From NCBI GenBank assembly GCA_036924285.1, contig JAYKYS010000002.1, positions 35,448,501-35,512,500 of the forward strand: 64,000 nt of DNA, in the 5' to 3' direction. This DNA comes from Asterella californica (Eukaryota > Streptophyta > Marchantiopsida > Marchantiales > Aytoniaceae). Below, piece by piece: positions 29,137 to 40,205 of the stretch. Made by a program: the position numbers and the translations under genes. Within the stretch, counting starts at the first letter, position 1, and each line of letters opens with the position of its first letter. Under the pieces are notes generated by a model. The model worked only from the letters and a program-made list of their open reading frames with translations, was not told the DNA's origin and ran no database searches.

Positions 29137-29580
29137 GATGATATCAGTAAACCCACTTATATCAGTGGAAAATTAGTGATAACAGAGAAAATTTAACTCA
29201 TATCAGTAATGAATTTAGTGATATCAGTCCAATTTTAAAAAATACTTTTGTACATAATAGGAAATTTGATATCAAGGAAATTTTGTATTGATATCAGAAA
29301 GTAACTTTTGAGATGTATATTGCGGACAAAGTTGTGATAAGCTAGCTAGTTTACTAGCGTGTCTGATATAACTATTGTTGGTGACTACGCTAGTTGTAAT
29401 TGATTTATAATTTGATAATTTGATAATTATCATACTAACTTTTGGAAACTATTGAAATGCATATTGCGAACAAAGTTGTGTGATAAGCAAACTTGTCTCT
29501 TAAAACTGTTGCTGGTAACTACGCTGATTGTAATTGGTTTATAGTTTTCAATTTAGTAACCAATCATACGAACTTTTGGA
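29137..29580 (+). repeat. ATATCAGT motif cluster followed by a ~140-bp tandem duplication
   Basis: From 29137 to about 29300 the octamer ATATCAGT or close variants recurs at irregular intervals. Next, a unit beginning GA.ATG.ATATTGCG.ACAAAGTTGTG occurs at about 29310 and again at about 29452, both copies running through GGT(G/A)ACTACGCT.(A/G)TTGTAATTG. The units are diverged. This is the 3' flank of the P450 pseudogene. Confidence 0.65.
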
Positions 29581-29896
29581 AAATATTTGGATGTGATGTC
29601 AAAAGTTAAAGAACTCGAGAGAATTAGATGATGAGCAAACAACAAAAATGATCAAATATTATTCAAATAAAAAAAAACATCGTAAATGTTTCCATGAACA
29701 TGGTTCTAATGGGATGTGTCTCTGGATGGTTCTGTCTTGAAAAAAACTGAAAAGTCTTTCTTGATATTTATTTGAAAATGATATAATACTCTAGAAAAGA
29801 TCAACGCAAACCTCACGTTGTACTGTAACAGTGCTTTTACACAAGGTATGTGGCTTTAGGCACGTCTCTTAGAGACTCAGCTAGCCGTAGCAATGT

Positions 29897-32326
29897 CTAC
29901 ATACTGTACACTTTCTCAGGTAATCGTGGAGCCACAACAACTCGAAGAGGGGTGGCCAGAGCCGTTGCAATCCCTGTTGTCTCAGTCATATCCACATCGG
30001 CTGGTTCCATTCCTGGAGGAAGTGAAATGTCGAGGGTATGGAAAAGCTGAGCTACAACAAGCTCCGAAGTAGTCATGCCCATGTTCATACCTGGACACTG
30101 CCTTCGTCCGGATCCGAAAGGAAGGAGTTCAAAATGTTGGCCTCTCAGGTCGATAGAGGTATCCGAAAATCTTTCTGGTTTAAAGGCTAAGGGGTCTTCC
30201 CAATTCTCTGGATCCCGCTGTATGGCGTAGACGTTTATGAGCAATTGAGTGCCCGCTGGAATGTGGTGTCCGGCTACCACAGTTGGCGCAGTTGAGCAGT
30301 GAATTCCCAGAAGCGGAACCGAAGGATGAAGTCGCAAAGATTCCTTGAGCACCATCTTGAGGAAGTTGAGGTTCACAAGATCTGACTCATCCACCAATCT
30401 CTCGTGGCCGACAACGTCATCCAGTTCTTTCACCAGCTTTCGTTTAACTTCTGGATGTCTCAACACCTCAGTTATTGTAAACGTTACTACGGACGACGTA
30501 GTCCCTATACCAGCAGCGTACATGTCCTGGCGGATGACAATGAGACGGTGTTCAGAATTGTCCAGAGAAACCCAAGGGTCCTACTTAAAAGTAAGTCCCG
30601 ATGAGACTTTCAGCGACTGACTTTAGTCTTCGCTCGTAGACCAACCATGAGATGCAAAATGGGAAGAATGGTAACGACAGATAAATGCCTTCTAAACTTA
30701 AGTACCCGTTCGTTTGCTGAACTCGCGTCAGCTACTGCTCACGGGTGTATGTGATGGTAAGAGAGAAATCTCTGGAAGACGACAAACGTACGCAGACCTT
30801 ACCGCAATAGCACCTTTGATGTTCGTATATGTCAAGCCGCTCCCTCCTCCTTGTCTACCAGTGACAGCAGGGCGCGCGAGAAGTCTCTTGAATCATCGTC
30901 GACCTCTTCACCATCCAGGAGTTGGCGGCGACGCTCTTTGAGTAGTTCCGTGAGATAGCTATCGAAATCAGCATGAATTCTCTTCAATTTTGCTTCCACT
31001 CCTCCCACGTCCAACCACTTTAGCCACGGAAAGCATTCACCCAGTGAGATGAAGTCGACAGAGGAAAGACCGCGTAGAAGTTCTGCCAGGGTCTTCTTTC
31101 CACCTGTCAAAGCGCGAGCTGTGTACTCTGAAGAAATCTTTTTGCCGAAATAAGTTTTGACATTTGGTACGAGATCATGTAACCCACTGCAGATTTTATA
31201 TCAACGGATTCGTTTCCTCGTTGAGATGCCAACAGGGAGTTCACCAAACTCATTATCGATTCATGCCTATGATCCTGCCGGCCATGACACCACAATGATA
31301 ACTCAAAGCTGTCATAAAATTAATAACGACCCCACAACCCACGTTTACATCTTCTTCCTCAGTCGCTCTAAACCTTCTTCGGATCCTGCTTAGACTCAAC
31401 AAAAGGTGAATCTTGTGCCAACTGCTGGTTCTAACGATTGATTCAGAGAAAACGTAGGACGAACGAGGTGTCTAGCGTTAACGGCCCTTGAATGTAAGCT
31501 TAATTAGGACAACTTGCAAGAAAGGAGTAAAAGCAAGACTGCAAGGAGGATCGACCTGGACAGGTACTTGTATATCGGCGACATGAACCAGCAATTGTAA
31601 GATGGAATTAAACTCAGAGTTCATTTCCGAGTGTAGAGCTAGGCATCTGTAGATATGAAGAGAAATGATCTCCTACTAAAAGAGAATACTGATATCGTGA
31701 ATTCTCTTGAGCATCGAATATGTACGTATCGATCTGTACAGATATACACATGCATATGGTAGTCGATACTTTCTGTTGCGAAAGTCATGACAAAGTAGCC
31801 CATTTACCTTCTGCTTTTCGACGTTCGTGGTAGACAAAAGCTCCGAGAAGTAGATTTTCCTCAGCTTCCGCCAGAGGTCATTTAAAGGTTGCCATATCAC
31901 ATCGCCATAATTGTAGAAGAACAATTCTCCAAATAGAGTGGGAGGACGAGATGCTCATATGGCATCCTCAGTCTTGAGAAACTCTTTTGCCATTGCAGCA
32001 TCAGATGCGACTATGACCCGAACGGTACCTAGCCTTACTGACATAAGCGGTCCATATCGTCCAGCAAGTTTCAGCAGAATCTGATGGGGAAGTTTGCCGA
32101 AGAGGTGAAGATGACCAATTACCGGCCGTGCAGGGGGTTCAGGTATGCCCTTCTGGAATCTGACGGCAACGCTCTTCCAAGTAAAACGCGTAAATATTGC
32201 TAGAACCAAAAATGATGCTGCTGCCACCCGCAAGTCCAGTAACCTGTCAATTGCAAGCCACCATTCACCAAAACGGGAGCGTTCCATCGGTACCGTCATC
32301 CTCCAGAGCCAAGGCCTTACTCTCAA
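29897..32326 (-). pseudogene. Cytochrome P450, CYP71-clan-like, recently inactivated
   Basis: Three exons: 31808-32326, 30803-31274 and 29897-30526. Exon 1 gives an N-terminal membrane anchor (LRVAAASFLVLAIFTRF), the proline-rich hinge PEPPARPVIGHLH, and the C-helix W-R-K-L-R. Exon 3 gives the I-helix AAGIGTTSS, K-helix ESLRLHP, PERF, and heme loop FGSGRRQCPG with its cysteine ligand. Splice sites and phases fit. Three lesions break the frame: an in-frame TGA at 31955-31957 (between LKTEDAI and ASRPPTLFGELFF), an apparent 1-nt loss near 31145 (between MSKLIS and GKKISSEY), and another near 30842 (between VDKEEG and SGLTYTNIKGAIA). The I-helix also has G where D/E is usual. Active family members are ER mono-oxygenases of specialised metabolism. 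A longer start at 32326 or an internal Met at 32287 are both possible. Sequencing error could mimic some lesions. Confidence 0.85.
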
Positions 32327-32513
32327 ACTGATGTTCTGGATGAGATTTTGTCAGTGCGACCCTACGCTGCAAAAGAACTGATCACTTGTACTCGCCACTG
32401 GATCAACGTCGTTTCGAGATATTCTCTCACTGTATCTTGAAGCTGCGGAGATATGAAGCAGACCGAACCAACTGTAAGGAGTTCCACAAACAAATAAAAC
32501 AGATGTGAAATTA

Positions 32514-32518
32514 GAATC
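32514..32518. repeat. Target-site duplication GAATC (left) of the copia element
   Basis: GAATC directly precedes the left LTR and is repeated directly after the right LTR at 36058-36062, as expected for a 5-bp copia insertion duplication. Confidence 0.93.
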
Positions 32519-32752
32519 TGTTTAAGAACCACATCCATTGACTACTCGTTGATGGATATGAGATATCAGTAAAGAGATCAGTCTACTCATCATCTCCCTA
32601 GAGGAGGTTGTTATATACTCTAACCCATAGACAAGATGTCAGTAAGAGATAAGTGATCAGTCCTAGAGAGATGAGACAGAGATTAATATACAAGAGGTGT
32701 TTGAACCTAGTAGTAATAAAACTGACTGAAGTCTTAACCTATACATTAACAC
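32519..32752 (-). repeat. 3' LTR of the copia element (left side)
   Basis: 234 bp beginning TGTTTAAGAACC and ending TTAACA on the + strand; pairs with 35819-36057. Because the element is on the minus strand this is its 3' LTR, next to the polypurine tract. Confidence 0.93.
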
Positions 32753-33337
32753 CCCTTTTAATGTCAGTGGTACTGAATATACATTAAGTTCAAGTCTCTA
32801 TTTTTGAAACATGTTGGAAGACAAAGACTTGGTGAATATATCAGCAGTTCGGTCATCTGTTGTTATCTATTGAGTAACAACCTCTCCTGAAATTATTTTT
32901 TTCTAATGAAATGGACTTGCACTTCAATGTGCTTTGTTCTACCATGGTGCACTAGATTTTTTTGCCAATGCTATTGCACTCATGCTATCATTACAGATTA
33001 CTGTTGGTGTCTTGGTTCACACCTACATCCTCCAACATCTATCTTAGCCAAATGGGCTCTCATGCTGCATTACACAGACCACCATACTCTGCTTCAGAGG
33101 AGGATAAAGCAATAGTTGACGGCTTTTTACACTGTCAAGTGATGGGATCTCTTCCAAGCATAAATGCAAATCCGGACATTGATTTACGATATGAAGAATC
33201 ATCTGTCCAATCAGCATCTGTAAATCAGACAACTCCAAGAGACTTATCTGAGCTATATCTGGGTCCATAACCGATAGTTCTCATGAGGTAACGCAAAACT
33301 CTATTTGCTGCCCTCATATGTATTATTGTGAGACATT

Positions 33338-34084
33338 TCATATTTTGACGAGTTTGCTGACTGCATACGAGATATCTGGTTTAATAGTGACAGCTAAGTA
33401 AATCAACTTCCAAATTAGTTTTCTGAATTCTGTTGCATCAGCACGCTCCTTATCAACAGAAGAATGTTGCCACTCTTTAGATATAACCATGGGAGTAGGT
33501 GCAGTCTTGCACTTCTCCATCTGAAAATCACGAGGTATACTTTTTGTGTATCTTGCTTGAGTGAGGTACAGCATGTCGTTGTCTTCCAAACACTGAACTC
33601 CGAGGCAGAACTTGAGAAGTCCTAGATCTTTCATATCAAACTCTTGCAGTAAAGCTTGTTGAATCTTCTGTACTCCTCCTTGATTACTTCTTGATATTAT
33701 CAAGTCATCCACATAGAGTAATAATAACACAATACCTTGAGAAGTAATCAAAACAGAGAAGTTTGGATCATCTCTAGTAGATGAGAAGCCTTGCTGCTTC
33801 AAGAAGGTGTCGATTCTTGTGTACCAAGCTCTTGGAGCTTGTTTGAGACCATACAATGTCTTATGTAGCTTGCACACTAATTGTTCACCTCATGTACGAA
33901 CAAATCCAGGTGGTTGCTGCAAGTAGATGTCTTCTTGAAGAATCTCTTTAAGAAATGCATCTTTGACATCAATTTCTAGACATTTCCAACCATACAGTTT
34001 TGCAAGGGCAGAAAGAACTCGGATGAAGTTGAGTTTTATCACAAGTGTGAACGTCTCTTGAAAATCCTCTCCCGCAGTCTGCAA
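33338..34084 (-). pseudogene. Copia reverse transcriptase fragment
   Basis: Two frames read through the copia polymerase: QEDIYLQQPPGFV, then after an in-frame TGA (33887-33889) LHKTLYGLKQAPRAWY, the catalytic YVDDLI box, and the DMKDLG..FCLGVQ and PDISYAVSKL blocks. All are standard copia landmarks. The frame is interrupted and the element lacks gag, so no functional enzyme is expected. Confidence 0.93.
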
Positions 34085-34399
34085 GTAGCCTTTTGCAACA
34101 AGTAGAACTTTGTATCTCTCAATAGATCCATCCTCATGTCTCTTGATCTTATAAACTCACTTACAGCCAAGTGCTTTCTTGTTAGATGGAACAAGTACTA
34201 AGCTCCAGGTTTCATTTTTGAGTAATGTGTCATATTCTTTCTCCATTGCACGTCTCCATTGATCTTTACTGAAAGCCTCTTCGTATGAAATAGTTTCTCC
34301 ATCACCTTGAGGTTCAGCCACTAGAATACAATCTTATAGTCTTGCAGGAACCTTCTTTATCCTGATAGGTCTCCTTGGTTGAGCAGCAAAATTCAAATC

Positions 34400-35150
34400 T
34401 GGAGTAGTCTGATGTACTATAGATGAATCTGTTGTAGTTGGACCTGAATCAGTAACTTCAACTTGTGTAGGTGGTGTTTCTTGCTTAGCTTCTTCTTCAT
34501 GATTATCTGAAGTAGGTGTTTGGTCTGAGAGACGTGGCAGATCAGAAAGATGATGCTGTGAATTTTTGAAGTGAAGAGACCTCTAAAAATACTACATCTC
34601 GACTGATAATGATCTCTCTTGCAACACTCAAGAGTCTCTAACCTGTTTCTCTTGTTGTACATTCTATGAATGTATGAGATCCGAGATCTATCATCAAACT
34701 TTTGGAGCAATTTTTGAGGAGTTCTAGCATATGCTTTACATCAAAAACTTCATAGGTTAGAGAGGTCTTGTTTCTTTCATGTGAAAGCTTCAAATGGAGT
34801 TTTGTTATGAACAACATTTGTTGGACTTCTATTCAGAAGGTAAACCATAGTATTCACAGCGTCAGTGAAAAGATCTTTTGGTAGATCTTGTTCTTTGAGA
34901 ATACTTTTGTCATCTCCACAACAATTTTATTCTTCCATTCAACCACTCAATTTTGCTGAGGCGTGTATGCCATAGTCAACTGCCGTAGTATCCTCTTCTC
35001 AGCAAAATAATTTGTCAGAAGCCTTGGAAGTGAACTCTCCTTTTCTATCACTTCGCATATGAGTGCCGGAAGAAAGCGTTTGATCAATGTTCAAACACCA
35101 ACAGAGATAACTTCATACATACATCTGATCATGACGAAAAGCTTTTCTTC
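34400..35150 (-). pseudogene. Copia integrase remnant
   Basis: Broken frames contain pieces such as GEFTS, a WKN/MVYLLNRSPT-type block and NKTPFEAF, which follow the order of the copia integrase core and its C-terminal half. Several stops and frame changes are present. Confidence 0.75.
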
Positions 35151-35818
35151 ACTGCGTTGTACACAGACGTCCAAGTGCAAGTTTTCGGTAAAATAGCAAG
35201 TGCTTGTTGATCTCATTTATTCTAAGATTTGACCACAGCTGGCGATCCAAGAGATCTCTCATCTAGCACAAATAGTAATTATGGAAGATGACTTGAACCT
35301 TGAAACAGCATTTTGGATAGTTTGTACTGTCCAACTTATAATGATCATGAAGCAAGTTATAACTAACTTTAGTCATTGATAGAATATCAAGTAGATGAGA
35401 AAAATCTAAAACTTCTCATAGTGGTTGTGGAGGTGGGAGTAGTGTCTATATTATTATCTCTTGCAATCCTATCAAGCACGGCAAAAATTTCAAAAATGTC
35501 AAATTTGACCTTCAAGGCCCCGAAAAACACAGTCAAAGTTGTGTTGACCAAGATTTTGCCAAAGTGTAACTTCCTTATACGAGCTCCGTTTAGGTCAAAA
35601 GTTGAACTGCAGGAAAGCTCCTTCTGAATAGCATAGATTTTCTAAAGCCAAAAGAACTCTCAGAATTGCCAAATTTGATCTCCTTGTAGGTGTTTTGATC
35701 AGAAAATTTTGCTCTTTTTTTCTCTTTTCTGCTGAAGATGGTGTGTTCACTCTACGTCTTTTTCACTCTCTGATTCTTCAATCTCTTTACTAATGCTCTA
35801 ACCTGAGCTCTGATATCA

Positions 35819-36057
35819 TGTTTGAGAACCAAATGTAGTGACTACTCTCTTTTGGATATGAGATATCAGTAAAAGGATCAATTGACTCATCATCTCTCCA
35901 GAGGGGGTTGTTATATACTTTAACCTATAGACAAGAGGTCAGTAAGAGATCAGTGATCAATTGTAGAGAGACGAGACTGAGATTAATCTACTAGAGGTGA
36001 CTGAACCTAGTAGTATTAAGAGTGATTGAAGTCTAAACCTAGACATTATCTTTAACA
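35819..36057 (-). repeat. 5' LTR of the copia element (right side)
   Basis: 239 bp, TGTTTGAGAACC to TTTAACA on the + strand; aligned along its length with the left LTR. The primer-binding site lies immediately inside it. Confidence 0.93.
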
Positions 36058-36062
36058 GAATC

Positions 36063-36914
36063 GTGTACTTTGCGTGTGATGACCGCAGGAAGAAAGCTAC
36101 ACTTCCTCACTAGCTCGATGCAGTACAGGACTCGATTAACAACAGATGCAGCGCTCGAGGTAAGAAGTTTCGAGAACCAAAAATTATCTGAAGATAATGA
36201 ACGGAATCGATTTTTTCAAGTCATTTATTAATCTTCCCAGTTTTCATAACATGCAACTTGTCATTTTGTAAAATTTTAACCTGCAAAATATACATCTGGA
36301 CATAATTTCAACTCGACTTTTCAGAATTCCAACCGGTTGAGAATACAAAGAATACCGGTTAGCCCCGAGCGTTGAACCGATGACTAGTACTCATAGACTT
36401 ACATCATATGCCCAGATAAAGAGATTTGAACCTTAAGTTAGAACACTGAAGTCCCTAGCTCTCTCATTCAACTGTCTAGTGAACAATGTGCATCATGGTT
36501 CCTCCTTACTCGCTCCTGCTTATTCTGTATTTGACAGTATAAGAATGGTTATATCTACCAAGTGGGGTTTCGGTTGTTCCTTACGACAAGATGTTTTATT
36601 TTGACTAGTTGTCAGGGCTCATGAGAGTCAAGGACTCCTTGAACGTTATTTGAAGAAGTCAGGAGAGATGTCTTGTGCATGCAATGATAAAGTCACAGGA
36701 TTAGGTTTATTATTCAATTTTACATTCAGATTAATTGTGAATAATAGTAATATACTGATGAATGTTTAAGTTTGGAAAAAGAATATCTTCAAGTTGAGTT
36801 TAATTGAAATAGATGCTTCATTTTGGTGTGCGGCGTAAGCGTTCTTTTAAGATGCTTGCGTTGGTTTCTTAAGATGCTTGCACTTGCATCACTTACATTG
36901 TCCTGAGTCTCAAC
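36063..36914. other. Intergenic; displaced distal promoter of the P450
   Basis: Before the copia insertion this DNA was contiguous with the region upstream of the P450. No gene recognised. On the minus strand a GAGAGAGCTAGGG piece and GGTTCAAATC about 35 bp downstream (36430-36480) resemble pol III A and B boxes, which could be a SINE relic. Confidence 0.3.
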
Positions 36915-37165
36915 GAATATCCTCCTTTCAGGAGGATATTCACCTCATGTATACTTTTAAGGGTTGGAATATAAATTATTTTCCTCACAAAATGACGCCG
37001 TTTGAGAATTGATGTCCTGGCTTTATCCTCCCAACAACGCATCAGTCCGGATTACACTTATGGGTTATGTCTTGATGACTTGGCTGCTCTGAGACGAGCT
37101 AACATATAACATTTATAAATTAATTTAATATTTTATAATAACTTATTATAAACTTAGACGTTTCC
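36915..37165 (-). repeat. Palindrome-bearing repeat family, reverse copy
   Basis: Read on the + strand: a small hairpin CCTCCT-TTC-AGGAGG then ATTCACC (reverse of GGTGAAT), a middle section, CTTATGGGTTATGTC (reverse of GACATAACCCATAAG), and an A/T-only tail with TTTAATATTTTATAATA. This is the block order of the 39.5-kb copy reversed. Confidence 0.5.
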
Positions 37166-39006
37166 AGATAAGAGAAAACGAAATTCACTGTACAAGGACG
37201 TGGGGAAAGATATTATTCAGCATAACTAGTATTTAGGCTCGAGTAGAGAATTAAAGCAGTTCCATTCGATCTGCCGTTGTCTCAAGGTCCTTGTCCCTCT
37301 ATCAAATCCTCAGAGTTCGGGATTTAGTTTCTCCTAACATGGTCCCAGTGTTGTTGTGAGGAGACTCTTATTTGGGAAAGCAAACCTCTTGTCCGGAATT
37401 GAACTTGAAGACGGTAAGGAGTCAACCAATCTGGCGACGACAGTCAAAACATTAACAGTCAATTCACACACATCGGCAATTGCATAGCTAACCATCGATT
37501 TTGTAAAGTTCTAAATAAGAAAAACTTCGGAAAACAAGGTAAAACTTTTTTTTGTCTTCTTCCAATGAGAGAAGTTTCAATCTAATATAACATGTGACAT
37601 ATGACATAGTTCTCTGTCAAATGCATAGCTTGGCAGTATTATTGCAAGCGTTTGCACCTTGTTTTACACCTAGTTGTACACAATAAGTCTTTTGTGAATA
37701 CAAGAATCTTTATTCAAGCTCTTTGCACTTCAAATTATACATTTTTTACACTCTTCAATCTCTCTCACTCTCCAATACGCATTGATGAACTTTCTAAGCA
37801 ATAAAAACATATATATCTCTAATCATGCAAGCCCATCATCTTTATATGTCTCTCTTTCTACCAAACATCCTCTTAGCTAAACACGACCTTTAGATTAATA
37901 AAAATTTCCTTGACTGTTGATATCATCTTGATGCTACTTCAGTTATAGGTCAGGTAGGACAGGCAGCCCCTAGGTTAATAAAAGTTTCCATGACTCTTGA
38001 TGTCATCCTGTTCACAGTAGGGCCACTCGAAGCTACTCTTTATGGCTTTACGGTCATTGATGTAAGGCTTTTTTTCTGTTACAGTGAGCAGATGTAAAGT
38101 GTTGTCCGTACGTAAAGCTTTTAATTACGTCACTTCCATAAAATTTATTATATGATAGTCATGATTGATCTTATTTTATGTATATAGATCACTGCGTCAA
38201 ACATTTAAAAAAAGATTCATCAACTATATTTGCAGAATGCAGTGTAATTATAAGCATTCCACAATTCCTTGGTTTGTGGCGTTCTTCTCCTTTTAAAATT
38301 TTATCGTAATTGTATTTCAGATAAGTTTACGTCCGTGTATGAAAGGGTATATCAAACTACCCGTTCCATGTATGGCATTCTCACAAACCTAGCCATTTTA
38401 CGTTCACTTTTCTTTCAAGTTATTTACATACGTTGAAATAACTTCTAATTATTACTGTTACTTTCTTTGTTAGGATTTCTCTACTCAGAAGCTCTAACAT
38501 TTATCTAGGTTCGAACTCTACTGTATAGTTTTCAGTAGACATTAATAGTGACAACTACAAGATTCTGATGAGAAGACGTACGACCAAAATATAAAGTCTT
38601 GTAAGGGACTGCAGAAAATATGTAGTAAAAAGATTCAATATTATTTCAACTTTGTTCAGAAGATCTCAGTTACGGGCATACACTGCATATATCCAGCGAT
38701 GTAATTTGGATATATCCCTCCAGAGGTGGTACGTCAAATTTACGGCAGAAACTTGTAAGAGATTTTACGGGAGTTTAGAGAGTTTTGTGAAAACTAACTT
38801 TGAGTGGCCTTAGACGTAACTCTTCTCTGCCCGTAAACCATATCTCTTGAATGTGTTTGAAAAAGAAAATCTATTATTACACACGTTCTCCAAGTCTTGA
38901 AAAAGCATGATAGTTTATACTTACGTCCTCTCACCTAAACCCTGTAAATTTCGTTATGGAAAAAGGTTTGAGTGGCACTAATAGATCCAAAACGTATGGA
39001 TTACGA
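37166..39006. other. Intergenic DNA, no gene recognised
   Basis: Short AT-rich open frames only. A sentence-like duplication (TAGGTTAATAAAAGTTTCC-type, about 37,890-38,000) occurs twice. No motifs or bordered transposons found. Confidence 0.3.
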
Positions 39007-39200
39007 ATGGGAGTTTGTTTAGTCCGAAACGTAAACATGCGGCCATGAGAGTCTTTCTGGCAAGAGCCGAGAAGGCTGAAGACGAGAAGCGGCCAAAAGA
39101 AGGCGATGGGGTCCTACATACAGCTGGAGGTTGAATTGAAGTTATACGCTCACCTAGAACAACAAATGATTTATTGCGTTCGGACTAAACAAACTCCCAT
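39007..39200. mobile_element. Small MITE with perfect 22-bp terminal inverted repeats
   Basis: Bases 39007-39028 are the exact reverse complement of 39179-39200 (core GTTTGTTTAGTCCGAA). The 150-bp interior has no coding capacity. I could not see a clear target-site duplication, so the superfamily is unassigned. Confidence 0.82.
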
Positions 39201-39519
39201 CAGTGTCATAGCTCTCTCCCATTCGAACCCACCGTAATGCATCGCCAGTCACACGCCAATCCGCGGCTTTTGCCCGAGGAAAGGCATCAAAGTAAGCAAG
39301 ATATTATTCAAATTCGATAGAATTAACACTAATATTTTGAGAACTGCAAACTTCGAATTACATTTTAGACAAATATGCATAGCAGTGGCCATTCCGGCCA
39401 GGGAGCGGAAGACGACAAGCTGTTTTTCCGGAATTGAAAATACGTCAGTAGCTGTGGTCGGGGCGGGGCGTTGGGGCTGGGTTTTCTGTCACCATAAAAC
39501 TTTTCTTTTTTACGTGCTG

Positions 39520-39835
39520 GAATAGACTCTTATTGTTATCGGAAATCTATATATATTAAGTAAATATTTATATTAAATAAATATAAAATTTATTTTATTT
39601 TATAAAATAGTAATCCATACCTGAAAATACGGGGAGAGCAGGAGATAAACCATAAACCTTGGCTGGACTTTCGCGCTCCGGAAGGTACAAGACCGGGAAT
39701 GTTTAGTCGTTAATACTACAGAATATACAGTCGTTTAATTTAACACCTAACCCTTCCGGCCGGAAGGGTTAGGTGTTAAATTAAACGACTGTGCCTCCTC
39801 CATCGGAAGATGGAGGAGGTGAATATGCAGGCTCG
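39520..39835 (+). repeat. Palindrome-bearing repeat family, best-preserved copy
   Basis: Order of parts: A/T-only head with ATTAAATAAATATAAAA, a GGAGATAAACCATAA box, TTTCGCGCTCCGGAAGGTACAA, GAATATACAG, a perfect 66-bp palindrome, a second hairpin with 11-bp arms (CCTCCTCCATC / GATGGAGGAGG, 39794-39819), and GTGAATATGCAG. The next copy starts about 60 bp downstream with the same order. No open reading frame, so it is non-autonomous if mobile. Confidence 0.75.
39727..39792. repeat. Perfect 66-bp palindrome (33-bp arms, no spacer)
   Basis: Centre at CCGG|CCGG-type sequence between 39759 and 39760. Every base from 39727 to 39759 pairs with 39760-39792. The inner part carries TAACCCTTCC/GGAAGGGTTA, which is shared in decayed form by the other family members. 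Confidence 0.97.
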
Positions 39836-39894
39836 TAAAATAGACAAATATGCATCCCCGATGAACTTCGGAGAACTTTTGCTCGCTTAATGAT

Positions 39895-40205
39895 ATCGAG
39901 AATATATATGAATATTAAGTAAAAAAAATATATTAAATAAATATAAAAAATTAAAAAAAAATTAAAATATTATTTATTACTCGTGTCTGAAAACACGGAA
40001 AGAATAAGACATAACCCATAAGTATAGTCTTCAGTGCCGCGCTTCAGAAGGTACAATTCTGAGAGCCAACAGTCATTAAATCATTAAATATACTGTGATG
40101 TTAATTTAATATCTAATTTTTCTTGCCAGAAGGGTTAGGTATTAAATTATGTGCAGGTGAATATGCAGGTGCTATGAGCGAATTACATTCTAGACAATAG
40201 TAGTG
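39895..40205 (+). repeat. Palindrome-bearing repeat family, second tandem copy
   Basis: A/T head with ATTAAATAAATATAAAA, box GACATAACCCATAAG, CGCGCTTCAGAAGGTACAA, then TTAATATCTAATTTTTCTTGCCAGAAGGGTTAGGTATTAAA split into under-20-base blocks of a decayed palindrome (near 40,110-40,146), and GTGAATATGCAG. The palindrome arms have diverged compared with 39,727-39,792. Confidence 0.7.

Larger units (their letters stand above)
32519..36057 (-). mobile_element. Ty1/copia LTR retrotransposon, degenerate and internally deleted
   Basis: Two LTRs (32519-32752 and 35819-36057), each TGTTT...AACA, flank 3.07 kb of internal DNA, with GAATC duplications on both sides. On the minus strand the primer-binding site TGATATCAGAGC (one mismatch to the usual initiator-Met tRNA site) follows the 5' LTR, and a polypurine tract AAAAGGGG directly precedes the 3' LTR. 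Internal coding order is integrase remnants (about 34.4-35.1 kb), reverse transcriptase (33.3-34.1 kb) and RNase H remnants (32.9-33.3 kb), all with stops. gag and most of the protease region are missing. The LTRs are about 85% identical by eye, so the insertion is old. It sits about 190 bp upstream of the P450 start. Confidence 0.95.

Noticed and set aside
33044..33270. Independent gene in the copia RNase H region
   Set aside because: The frames are pieces of a decayed RNase H read in shifted frames within the bordered retrotransposon.
32519..36057. Integrated pararetrovirus
   Set aside because: LTR pair, primer-binding site, polypurine tract, 5-bp duplication and integrase-before-RT order identify a Ty1/copia retrotransposon.
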